IMG/VR virus record: IMGVR_UViG_3300009176_000922
Location: 1 to 31,639 of that record
Reading direction: 5' to 3' (one strand)
DNA: 31,639 nucleotides
Source: a virus
Both the position numbers and the translations under genes were made by a program. Below are positions 1-6,495 of this stretch, piece by piece. How positions within the stretch are numbered: the first letter of the stretch is position 1; each line of letters begins with the position of its first letter. The notes under the pieces were generated by a model. It was given only the letters and a program-made list of their open reading frames with translations. It was not told where the DNA came from and searched no databases.

Positions 1-155
1 GACCAGGTGGGCCCGTCCTCTGGGAGACGATGGTCTTCGGAGGCCGACTGGACCAGGACCAGGAGCGATGTTCCGGATCGCGCGAACAGGCTGAGGCGAT
101 GCACGCCCGGATGGTCGAGGCGGTGATGCGAGCGCAGGCAGGAGATCGGGTATGA
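1..155 (+). CDS. C-terminal part of a small phage protein (other part at the window's right end)
   Basis: The frame is open from the first base; whole codons begin at 3 and the stop TGA is at 153-155. The readable tail contains LWETMVFGG, then a D/C-rich stretch and AEAMHARMVEAV, a pattern I associate with a family of short phage proteins found in early regions of Gram-negative phages and which usually begins like the partial gene at 31585-31639. Joined end to end, the two pieces are in frame, but the product would lack roughly the central 40 residues expected from memory of the family. The function of the family is unknown to me. The next frame starts by an ATGA overlap at 152. Reading frame is certain; the link to the right-hand piece is inference. 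Confidence 0.7.
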   Translation, partial: PGGPVLWETMVFGGRLDQDQERCSGSREQAEAMHARMVEAVMRAQAGDRV

Positions 156-214
156 CTCCTGGGCAATTGGTTGGGCTCCTGACCGTTGTCGGCCGACCCT
201 TCATCACCCTATGA
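152..214 (+). CDS. 20-residue bridging mini-ORF
   Basis: ATG at 152 overlaps the preceding stop (ATGA), and its own stop at 212-214 overlaps the next ATG at 211. The product would be only 20 residues and resembles nothing known to me. Its exact fit between two genes by 4-base overlaps suggests it carries ribosomes across the gap (translational coupling), but chance cannot be excluded for so short a frame. Confidence 0.3.
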   Translation: MTPGQLVGLLTVVGRPFITL

Positions 215-363
215 CCACGATCGTCCTTCCCGGATGGCTTATCCTGTTCCTCGCGTTCAACGCTGCGGCATGGCTGGCCGTGCTCGCGCTCGAAGTCGTG
301 AGCATCAATCGCAACAATGCGATGAGGGCCCGCCTGGCTGAACTGGAGAAACGAGAATCATGA
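211..363 (+). CDS. Small single-pass membrane protein (50 aa)
   Basis: ATG at 211 opens a 50-residue protein with one hydrophobic segment (about residues 5-29, rich in L, A, V, F and W). A short charged C-terminal tail with Arg/Glu residues ends in LAELEKRES and could form a coiled coil. It ends in an ATGA overlap with the next gene. No family is recognised. The shape (N-terminal membrane anchor, short charged helix) would suit a small accessory lysis protein or a miniature spanin-like or holin-regulating peptide, but nothing in the sequence proves that. Its position at the end of the early operon, before the hairpin at 613-638, makes it one of the last genes of that transcript. Confidence 0.6.
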   Translation: MTTIVLPGWLILFLAFNAAAWLAVLALEVVSINRNNAMRARLAELEKRES

Positions 364-581
364 CCGTCCACCTCGAGGACATCATCAGCGACCGTGACCA
401 GGTCGCCTCGTGCGTCGGTTTAGTATGCGCGATGTGTTGGTCCTTTTTCTGTCTTCTTCGTTTGGTAGGAGCGCCCAAGCGTTTCGCCAAGGTCGCCACC
501 TTCATCTCCGGGACCATCGGGGCGGGCTTCCTCGCTTGGGTCATCTTGCCGATCATCAGGGTCGTCATCGTTTGGCATTGA
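360..581 (+). CDS. Small membrane protein with two predicted helices (73 aa), holin candidate
   Basis: ATG at 360 overlaps the upstream stop by four bases. The 73-residue product has a charged N-terminus (residues 1-14), a first hydrophobic helix (about 17-35, containing two Cys and several Phe/Leu), a basic loop (APKRFAK) and a second hydrophobic helix (about 45-70) ending at the C-terminus. Two helices joined by a basic turn match the size and layout of class II holins, so a holin role is possible. No holin family motif is recognised and no endolysin lies next to it. It is the last plus-strand gene before a non-coding stretch. Confidence 0.55.
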   Translation: MTVHLEDIISDRDQVASCVGLVCAMCWSFFCLLRLVGAPKRFAKVATFISGTIGAGFLAWVILPIIRVVIVWH

Positions 582-612
582 GGAACGGCGCTGTCGTCTA
601 GAAGTCGGATCG

Positions 613-638
613 GGTAGGGTCACCTTAATTCACCCTCC
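613..638 (+). terminator. Weak hairpin after the early operon
   Basis: GG-T-AGGGT (613-620) pairs with ACCCTCC (632-638) across an 11-base AT-rich loop, with one bulged T. It lies 32 bases after the last plus-strand early gene. There is no U-tract, so a Rho-independent terminator is only a possibility. The whole stretch 582-833 holds no convincing gene, only this hairpin and the one at 787-818. Confidence 0.35.
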
Positions 639-786
639 GCTCAGTCCAGTCCGTAGGGGCTCACGCCGGGAGTCTTAATCGGGCGGGCTGGGGTCCAACG
701 TGGTGAAGGCATACGTCGGCCTGCAATATGGCCATCGGACCCGCCCCGGTGTGCCGCGCGTGCAGCGTTGCAGCGGGTCAATCCTC

Positions 787-818
787 AGGGCTGCCTGGAG
801 TTCGCTTCGGGCAGCCCT
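787..818 (-). terminator. Hairpin downstream of the minus-strand lipoprotein gene
   Basis: AGGGCTGCC (787-795) and GGCAGCCCT (810-818) form a perfect nine-pair GC-rich stem with a 14-base loop. For the minus-strand gene that stops at 834 it begins 15 bases after the stop codon. No T-run follows on either strand, so it may be a terminator needing help from Rho, or a 3'-end stabilising structure. Confidence 0.5.
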
Positions 819-833
819 CCCGAGCAACCAACT

Positions 834-1388
834 TCAGCGCTTCACGGCTTCCAGCTTCTCCGTCCGCACCGTTCCGGTGACGGTGTTGGTCACGCACACT
901 GTGTCCTTTCGCACCCGGACGACCTCGTAGACGCGGGGCGTGGTGACCGGCACCGCGACCTCGGTAATCAGTGGGACCTCGATCACACTCTCCCCAGCCC
1001 AGAAGGGAGCCAGGGACGACCCCGATGCCGGGGTCCGCTCCACCGTGAAGTCGTCATGACAGATGCGGATGGGCGCCGAGACGTTATCGATCACGACCCA
1101 CTTGCGAATCCTCGCCACCCCGTTCGTCGTCGCCCGCTTCGCTACCGCGAAGTCCTCGGTCTTCAACTCGAAGGTCTGATCGCCGTCGCCCACTGTGCCT
1201 CCCCCGACAACCCCCGTGCCGGGAGGAGTCACCACACCCCCGTTCGGAGGCACAATAGCCGGGGGAGGCTGAGCGGGTAGCTGCGTTACGTGGTGACCGT
1301 GCCCATGACCAGGGCGCCCTCGGTACGAGCAGCAGCCGGAAGTCAACGACGCGACGAGAACCGGAAGGAGTAGGAGTTGGTGTTTCAT
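834..1388 (-). CDS. Secreted, probably lipid-anchored moron protein (184 aa)
   Basis: The start ATG (complement of 1386-1388) gives a classic export signal: MKHQ, a hydrophobic run of Leu/Val/Ala, then TSGCC near residues 16-20. The cysteine context (T-S-G-C) is an imperfect lipobox, so lipidation at Cys19 is likely but not certain. A His/Gly and then Pro/Gly-rich linker (about residues 25-70) leads to a folded domain with alternating hydrophobic residues. The gene lies alone on the minus strand between two plus-strand operons, has a hairpin after it and its own upstream control region: the layout of a moron that may be expressed in the lysogen. Possible roles are superinfection exclusion or host-surface change. 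No family is recognised. Confidence 0.7.
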   Translation of the reverse strand: MKHQLLLLPVLVASLTSGCCSYRGRPGHGHGHHVTQLPAQPPPAIVPPNGGVVTPPGTGVVGGGTVGDGDQTFELKTEDFAVAKRATTNGVARIRKWVVIDNVSAPIRICHDDFTVERTPASGSSLAPFWAGESVIEVPLITEVAVPVTTPRVYEVVRVRKDTVCVTNTVTGTVRTEKLEAVKR

Positions 1389-1604
1389 GTGACTCTGTTC
1401 CTATATCGTCCCCAGCGTATACCTATAGGAGCCGTGGGCGATACCAATAGCGTCCCCTGTGCCTATTGGGACCCCTCCCAGCCGGGGCGGCCCGACTTGG
1501 CGGTTGGGTCTCCGACCGAATTTTCATGAATTACGACACTCAACATTCTCGTCATTAAGGACTTGAGATTTATACCCTAGCGCCAGTATCGAGATTGGCC
1601 ACTC
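1389..1604. promoter_or_regulatory. Divergent control region between lipoprotein and terminase genes, repeat-rich; cos candidate
   Basis: This 216-base gap separates the minus-strand lipoprotein gene from the plus-strand terminase operon and must contain their promoters. TCCTATA (1399-1405) is mirrored by TATAGGA (1424-1430), and CCTATAGG (1422-1429) is itself a palindrome. CCAATAG (1444-1450) is mirrored by CTATTGG (1463-1469), so the words CTATA and CTATT recur four times in 70 bases, as expected of an operator. A GC-rich patch with CCGGGG follows at about 1481-1500, and then an AT-rich part at 1520-1580 that could hold the late promoter; no clear -35/-10 pair stands out. Phages with GpA-type terminases usually have cos just upstream of terS, so cos may also lie here (inference). 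Confidence 0.5.
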
Positions 1605-2063
1605 ATGCTCTGGACGACTAACAAAGCCTCGGTGGAATTTGGCGTTGATCGCCAGACCCTCGCTCGTCGCCTGCACGAGATGGGTTTGGAGGTGCCTGTT
1701 GGCAAAGCCGCGCGTAAGGCGTGGCTGACGACCAGGCAATGCACGGAGGCCGTCTTTGGCAGCCTGGACAAGGAGAAGACCCGCTTGGCGTCCGCCAATG
1801 CTGAGGCTCGGGAAATGGAGAACCGGATAGCCAGGGGCGAACTCGTCACCGTCGAATCGATGCGGGAATATATTCGCGATCACTACGGCCCATTGCGGGA
1901 GCGACTCCTGGCGGCACCTGTCCAACTCGCGCAACGGTGCAATCCCGCAGATCCCCCACACGCACACGCGGTGATCGTGGAATGGGTAGACGACATCCTG
2001 CGTCTGGGGCGGGGGGACAAACTGATATCAGCCGTGGTCAAGCCGAAGCCAGGGGCGAAATGA
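1605..2063 (+). CDS. Terminase small subunit, Nu1-like
   Basis: This 152-residue protein begins with a helix-turn-helix (about residues 6-30, including VDRQTLARRLHEMGLEVP) as in lambda Nu1, which binds cos DNA and starts packaging. A second helical segment follows (about 62-90), rich in Lys/Arg/Ala/Glu and containing the typical ARGELV motif that marks the start of the dimerisation and large-subunit-binding half of Nu1-like proteins. Its place directly upstream of the large subunit and the ATGA overlap (2060-2063) agree. The ATG at 1605 is chosen because the HTH begins only five residues later and the AT-rich control region lies just upstream. Length fits the family. Confidence 0.85.
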   Translation: MLWTTNKASVEFGVDRQTLARRLHEMGLEVPVGKAARKAWLTTRQCTEAVFGSLDKEKTRLASANAEAREMENRIARGELVTVESMREYIRDHYGPLRERLLAAPVQLAQRCNPADPPHAHAVIVEWVDDILRLGRGDKLISAVVKPKPGAK

Positions 2064-3928
2064 ACCTGCACCTGGTCGAAGCCGAGGTCGCCCGTTGGTT
2101 TACTCCACGGCCGAGTTTGTCCGCATCGATCTGGGCCTCGAAGCACGTGGTGCTTTCGGCGGTCGAGGAGCGAGGTCAGGGACCGCTTTCCTGGCGAGGT
2201 CGCGAGTATGCGGTAGAGATCGTGGATTGCATCAGCACGCCGTTCATTTCGGACGTTGCCTGTTGTCTGGGCAGCCAGATCGGAAAGACCGTCATGCTCA
2301 TGGCGATGGCCGGCTACTGCGTCGCCTGCGATCCGTCCGGCATCCTCTGGGTTCTGCCGACGGCCGACGTGGCGCGGGACTTCAGCAAGTCGCGCTGGGT
2401 CTCACTCATCACGGGCTCGCCTCCACTCGCGGAATTCGTTCCACGTGGAAAAGCGAGGCACGACTTCGCGGCAATGCGGCAGACCCTGGGCGGGAGCACC
2501 ATCAACTTCGCTGGGAGCAACTCGCCATCGCAGTTGGCAGGTCGCCCGAAGCGGAGGGTCTTCCTGGACGAGATGGAGAAATTCCCTCCGGAGTCCCGGG
2601 GCGGAGAGGCTGGCGCCATCAACCTCGCGTTGCAGAGGACGAAGGACGCGGCGCTTCCATTCCGCTTTCGCTGTTCCTCGCCGGCGCTCTCGGACGGGCC
2701 GGGCTGGAACGAATTCACGAAGGGCGACCAGAGGCGCTACACGGTGCCTTGCCCAGGCTGCTCGAAGGCAATCATCCTTGCCTGGGGAAAGTCGGGGCAT
2801 CTCGTTAAGACTGGCATTGAGGCCTACACGGTCTGGGACAAGGAATGCCTGCGGGATGACGGAAGCTACGACTTCGATCGGATCCACCGGTCCACCCGGT
2901 GCGAATGCCCGCATTGCGGGTTCCACGTCCAGGAGCATCACAAGACGGCGATGATCCGCGCCGGGTCCTGGATAGCGACGACCAGGAGCGCGTCGTCCTT
3001 TCGCTCGTACCATCTGCCCAGCCTCTATTCCTGTTCGCCCTCGACGACGCTGGGTGCCATGGCCGCAGAGTTCCTGGTTGCGCAATCCACACTTGAGGGC
3101 CTGCGCGGCTTCATCAACGGCAACCTGGCCGAGCCCTGGGACAGCGAGGGCGCCAGGGCCGAGCGGACCGAGATCATCCTGGCCAGCCAGCCGGCGGACT
3201 CTGGGGAGAAATGGGATCGGATCATGACGGTGGACGTGCAGCGCAAGAGTCCCGAATTCTGGATCGTGGTCCGGGACTGGCAGATCGGTGGGACTGGTAA
3301 CTCGAGGCTGGTGGCCGCCGAGACGTGCAACGGGGTCGAAAACCTGCGCTCGCGGCAGCGGTACCACGGCGTGCGCGACATGCGCCTTGGGATCGACGTG
3401 AAGGACGGTGTAAGACGCGAGGAGATCCTCTCGTGGATTGTGGGCAGCGGCGAGATCACGAACCGTCCCGGCGCGGCGCCCATCCATTGCGGCTGGGTTC
3501 CGATGGAAGGTTACGAGCGAGAGAAGCGGTGGAAGGACAAGGCCGGCCACGCGCGCATATACGGTTACGAGCCTTATCCGATCGCGCACGGCAACTTCGA
3601 GCTGCACAAGATCGAGTTCTCCGGCGACATGCTTCTGGACATCCTGGCCTTGCTGCGCCTCGGGCCCGCCAAGGCCCTGGGCATCCGGTGGGAGGTCCTG
3701 GCTAGCCTGGCGAATGAAACCTACTGGTCACACCTGGATGCAAAGATCAGGCGCGAGAAACGCGATCCGCAGACGGGGCGCAAGATCGAGGAGTGGGTGA
3801 TGCGGCGAAGTAAGGTCATCCAAGCCGATCACTGGCTCGACTGCGAGGTGATGCAGGTCGCCTTCGCCCTGGCGGCCAGGCTTCTGCCCTGGGCGAGCGC
3901 GCCCGTCAGGAAGGAGGCGCTGGTGTGA
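2060..3928 (+). CDS. Terminase large subunit, GpA family
   Basis: The 622-residue motor pumps DNA into the prohead and cuts concatemers. An ATPase domain carries the Walker A variant GSQIGKT (residues 71-77) and Walker B VFLDEME (167-173). A zinc-binding pair follows, CPGC (231-234) and CECPHC (281-286), typical of the lambda gpA family. The nuclease domain begins near IMTVDVQ, with Asp392 the likely first metal ligand. I start at ATG 2060, which overlaps the small-subunit stop; the frame is open further upstream to 1937 but there it only shadows the small-subunit gene. Length is normal for the family. A GpA-type enzyme implies cos-type packaging. Confidence 0.95.
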   Translation: MNLHLVEAEVARWFTPRPSLSASIWASKHVVLSAVEERGQGPLSWRGREYAVEIVDCISTPFISDVACCLGSQIGKTVMLMAMAGYCVACDPSGILWVLPTADVARDFSKSRWVSLITGSPPLAEFVPRGKARHDFAAMRQTLGGSTINFAGSNSPSQLAGRPKRRVFLDEMEKFPPESRGGEAGAINLALQRTKDAALPFRFRCSSPALSDGPGWNEFTKGDQRRYTVPCPGCSKAIILAWGKSGHLVKTGIEAYTVWDKECLRDDGSYDFDRIHRSTRCECPHCGFHVQEHHKTAMIRAGSWIATTRSASSFRSYHLPSLYSCSPSTTLGAMAAEFLVAQSTLEGLRGFINGNLAEPWDSEGARAERTEIILASQPADSGEKWDRIMTVDVQRKSPEFWIVVRDWQIGGTGNSRLVAAETCNGVENLRSRQRYHGVRDMRLGIDVKDGVRREEILSWIVGSGEITNRPGAAPIHCGWVPMEGYEREKRWKDKAGHARIYGYEPYPIAHGNFELHKIEFSGDMLLDILALLRLGPAKALGIRWEVLASLANETYWSHLDAKIRREKRDPQTGRKIEEWVMRRSKVIQADHWLDCEVMQVAFALAARLLPWASAPVRKEALV

Positions 3929-4061
3929 GACCGGGCGTGGTCTTGCCTTCGGAAGTGGAAAGCGCAACCTCCGCGCCAGTGCCATGAATATCTGGACCCT
4001 CATTCGCCATATGCTCCCGAGCGTTCGCCGGTGTGCTAGCGGGTGCCCTTGGTGTTCCTGA
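3925..4061 (+). other. Two chained mini-ORFs bridging terL to the next gene
   Basis: A GTG at 3925 overlaps the terL stop (GTGA) and opens 20 codons to TGA 3985-3987. An ATG at 3984 overlaps that stop and opens 25 codons to TGA 4059-4061, five bases before the ATG at 4066. The first peptide is bland. The second contains a WTLIRHML stretch and a C-x6-C-x2-C end but matches nothing I know. Either could be a real small protein; the arrangement more likely keeps ribosomes moving between genes. Confidence 0.3.
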
Positions 4062-4065
4062 TTCC

Positions 4066-4353
4066 ATGCTCCAACTGGTTCTGCTCTCGATGGTGTGCGC
4101 GTTCATCTCGACGACCGTCGCCGAGATGAAGGTCTTCGCCTGGCTTCGAAACATTCCCAAGGTGGGAATCCTGTTTAAATGCGGTTACTGCCTGGGCTTC
4201 TGGGTTGCCCTCGGCCTTGTCGCAGGGTTCCGCCCTTCTACTGGAATTTGGACCGGGCCGGTGGAGTTCATGCTCTCCTGGTTCCTTGTCGCCTGGTTCT
4301 CGGGCCTTCAGTACCTGCTGTCGCGTGCGCTGACCCGGGTGGGCAAGGTATGA
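4066..4353 (+). CDS. Membrane protein resembling DUF1360 phage proteins (95 aa)
   Basis: From ATG 4066 the 95-residue product has an N-terminal hydrophobic helix (MLQLVLLSMVCAFISTTVAE), a short amphipathic stretch, then CGYCLGFWVALGLVAGF, in which a CxxC pair sits at the mouth of a second helix, and a third helix near the C-terminus (FMLSWFLVAWFSGLQYLL). The C-x-Y-C-L-x-x-W motif ahead of a transmembrane helix is what I remember of DUF1360, small phage/prophage membrane proteins of unknown role. A GTG at 4033 could extend it by 11 residues, but the ATG begins exactly at the hydrophobic segment. It sits between terminase and portal genes, an odd place for a membrane protein. Confidence 0.65.
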   Translation: MLQLVLLSMVCAFISTTVAEMKVFAWLRNIPKVGILFKCGYCLGFWVALGLVAGFRPSTGIWTGPVEFMLSWFLVAWFSGLQYLLSRALTRVGKV

Positions 4354-4523
4354 ACCTGAGCCGAAAAGATGTCGCAGCACGGACTGGTTACAGCGTGCGA
4401 ACCATCAAGCGCCACGAAGAGAAACTTGGCCTTGCAGCGATTCGTGTGAAGGTCACCGGGCGGGTGGTGTATCCAGAACGCAAAGCTTTGCACGCACTGC
4501 GCGCCAGGGGCCTCGAGGCGTGA
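4350..4523 (+). CDS. Small helix-turn-helix DNA-binding protein (57 aa)
   Basis: ATG at 4350 overlaps the preceding stop. The 57-residue protein is almost entirely one MerR/excisionase-like helix-turn-helix: SRKDVAARTGYSVRTIKRHEEKLGL (about residues 4-28) has the 'VA..TG.S..TI..HE..LGL' spacing of such domains, followed by a basic beta-hairpin (RVKVTGRVVYPERKALHALRA) like the wing. It probably binds DNA as a dimer. In the middle of a head operon it could be a late-gene regulator, a packaging accessory factor or a remnant small-terminase-like domain; the sequence does not decide between these. Confidence 0.65.
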   Translation: MNLSRKDVAARTGYSVRTIKRHEEKLGLAAIRVKVTGRVVYPERKALHALRARGLEA

Positions 4524-4602
4524 CGGGTGTCGTTTTGTCATCGCTTGTCCCATTGGGTTGGTTCCTGCCGGTGATGCCTTCTGCGCAGTTTGACGGCCAG
4601 CA

Positions 4603-4977
4603 ATGGCCGGCCTGGAGGAAGATCAAAAGTGGCTCATCCTGACTGTCGCCTATAAGGAGGCGGTCAGCCAGGGCATCCCTTTTTGCCAGTACCTCCAGGA
4701 CAAGGCCGAGGGATCAATGGCAGGAGCCGGCTCGGTGGAAGGCCGGCGCATCGTTTCAACTTCCGACGGTGGCCAGAGCGTGAGCTACGGCAATCCGGGG
4801 GATGACCCGATTTCGGAATCGGCGATGTCCAGCTTCCTGCCCACTGCCGCACGGCGGTGCCAGGAGTGTCCCGGCACGGACGAGGAGAAACTCAATTGCC
4901 TTCTTGGGAGCGAGATCATGGTCGATCCCCGCTACAAGATAGCCACCTACCGGAGTCTCCGCGGGTGCGGATGCTGA
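4603..4977 (+). CDS. Small Cys-rich head-region protein of unknown function (124 aa)
   Basis: This 124-residue protein lies immediately upstream of the portal gene, the position of lambda gpW (head completion), but it is nearly twice gpW's length and shows no clear gpW motif. An N-terminal helical part (MAGLEEDQKWLILTVAYKEA) is followed by a Gly/Ser-rich linker (about 38-72) and a C-terminal part with Cys pairs: RRCQECPG near 85 and GCGC at the very end. Six Cys in 124 residues suggest metal binding or disulfides. An alternative overlapping frame (GTG 4520 to 4642) is less convincing. The start at 4603 is the first ATG after the gap; no strong ribosome site is seen. Confidence 0.6.
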   Translation: MAGLEEDQKWLILTVAYKEAVSQGIPFCQYLQDKAEGSMAGAGSVEGRRIVSTSDGGQSVSYGNPGDDPISESAMSSFLPTAARRCQECPGTDEEKLNCLLGSEIMVDPRYKIATYRSLRGCGC

Positions 4978-4986
4978 GAGAGCGCC

Positions 4987-6495
4987 ATGAAGCCAGGCTT
5001 TCTCACCCGGGTTCAGACGGCGGCCAGGCTGGGCGTCCAGGCGGTCAAATCCATCTTCGCCACTTACGAGGGCGCGAAGAACCAGCCTCATCGGTCCTGG
5101 ATTCCAGGCCGCCTCCAGTCGGCACGGCTCGATTACACCCCTCCCGTTCGGCGGGAATTGCAGCGCAAGTCGCGGTACTGGGAGCGGAATACGGCCCTCA
5201 TCCAGCGACTCGTCTACCTCTTCGAAGAGTACGTGGTTGGCGTGGGCATCGGCTTCTATCCCGCCTCGAGTGAGCCCCCCTGGAACACCCGCGCGCGGGA
5301 ACGGGTGATTGAATGGGAACCCACCGGCGACTTCTTCTCTGACCGGGGATTCAGCCCGTTGCAGGGGCTCGCGGCCAAAAGCTTTGTCATCGACGGCGAG
5401 GCATTCTTCGTCCTGACACACGACGACGAGGGCGAGCCCCAGGCGCAGATGATCGGGGCGGACCAGTGCGCGACGCCGCCTGACCGGCAGAAGGAGGAGG
5501 GGATCTCGATCGTTGACGGGGTCGCCATCGATTCCCATGGCCGGCCGACCGGGTACTGGATTGGGGAGGATATCCCCGGCTCTCCCGGCCAGAAATCGTG
5601 GCGACTCCTCCCCAAGGAATTCGTCGTTCACATCTTCGAACCTCACCAGCCGGGTGAGTACCGCGGGCGGCCGATGCTCCATGCCGTCCTCAATGACATC
5701 CACGACCTCGACGACCTCCAGTTGATGGAGAGCAAGGCGGCAAGGGACGGCGCGGAGATCACGAATGTCGTCAAGAACCAGAGCGGCACGGCCGACGTTG
5801 GCGAGTATCTGTCAGCCGGTGGCACTCCCGCCGGCTCGATGACGCAGGAGCAGAAGCGCACTTACTACGAGAGCACGATCGGTGGGCGCACGTTCTTCCT
5901 CCAGAGGGATGATTCCATTGAGCAACTGAAAGTGGATCGGCCTTCGGACGCTGCCCACAGGTTCTGGGTCCGGCTCGAGGAGAAGATCTGCGCCGGCATG
6001 GGAATCCCGCGGCAGCTTGTCTACTCGGAATCCATGCAGGGGACCGTGCAGCGCAGCGTCCTCGATATCGCCGCCGCGTGGTTCCGCATTCGTTCCGTCA
6101 CTTTCATCCGGGGCTTCGCCCGCATTTACCACTTCGTCCTCGAGCACGCCATCTCGACCAACCGCAACGGGCTGGCCGACCCGCCGGCAGACTGGAAGCG
6201 GTTCACCTGTCGACCGCCCCGCGCACCCAATGTCGATGTCGGGCGCAACTCCGCGGCGATGCTCGCCGAGCTGGCGGCCGGCACCACCAACTACCGGCGG
6301 ATTTTCGCGGAGATGGGCCTCGATTACGTCGAGGAACTCACCCAGCGCGCCGACGAGGTGGTCCTCCTGAAACGGCTCGCGGCAGAGCGCGACATCACTC
6401 CGGACCAGATCGCCGCCCAGACCCTTCCCTCGGCAGCAGCGGAACCGGAGCCGGACCCCGAGGACGAGGCAATGCCGCAGGACTCTTTAGCATGA
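4987..6495 (+). CDS. Portal protein, lambda gpB family
   Basis: This 502-residue protein is of the family that forms the dodecameric ring at the capsid vertex through which DNA passes. The N-terminal region (residues 40-110: basic, with ARLDYTPPVRRELQRKSRYW and multiple aromatic residues), the core with DGEAFFVL (about 135) and the 'RGRPML' motif (about 225) followed by the DLDDLQLMESKAARDGAE helix are typical of lambda-type portals, as is 'IPRQLVYSESMQGT' (about 337-350). Length is normal. The Pro/Glu/Asp-rich tail (last 25 residues) is probably disordered. GAGAGCG just before ATG 4987 can act as a ribosome site. The stop overlaps the protease start by ATGA. Confidence 0.93.
   Translation: MKPGFLTRVQTAARLGVQAVKSIFATYEGAKNQPHRSWIPGRLQSARLDYTPPVRRELQRKSRYWERNTALIQRLVYLFEEYVVGVGIGFYPASSEPPWNTRARERVIEWEPTGDFFSDRGFSPLQGLAAKSFVIDGEAFFVLTHDDEGEPQAQMIGADQCATPPDRQKEEGISIVDGVAIDSHGRPTGYWIGEDIPGSPGQKSWRLLPKEFVVHIFEPHQPGEYRGRPMLHAVLNDIHDLDDLQLMESKAARDGAEITNVVKNQSGTADVGEYLSAGGTPAGSMTQEQKRTYYESTIGGRTFFLQRDDSIEQLKVDRPSDAAHRFWVRLEEKICAGMGIPRQLVYSESMQGTVQRSVLDIAAAWFRIRSVTFIRGFARIYHFVLEHAISTNRNGLADPPADWKRFTCRPPRAPNVDVGRNSAAMLAELAAGTTNYRRIFAEMGLDYVEELTQRADEVVLLKRLAAERDITPDQIAAQTLPSAAAEPEPDPEDEAMPQDSLA

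Noticed and set aside
2402-3607. 401-codon minus-strand frame inside the terminase gene
   Set aside because: Long antisense frame caused by high GC content opposite an unmistakable terL; no start context and no domain pattern.
4520-4642. GTG-started 40-residue frame overlapping the start of the 4603 gene
   Set aside because: It would overlap the 124-residue gene in another frame and shows no clear feature; kept only as a possible coupling ORF like those elsewhere.
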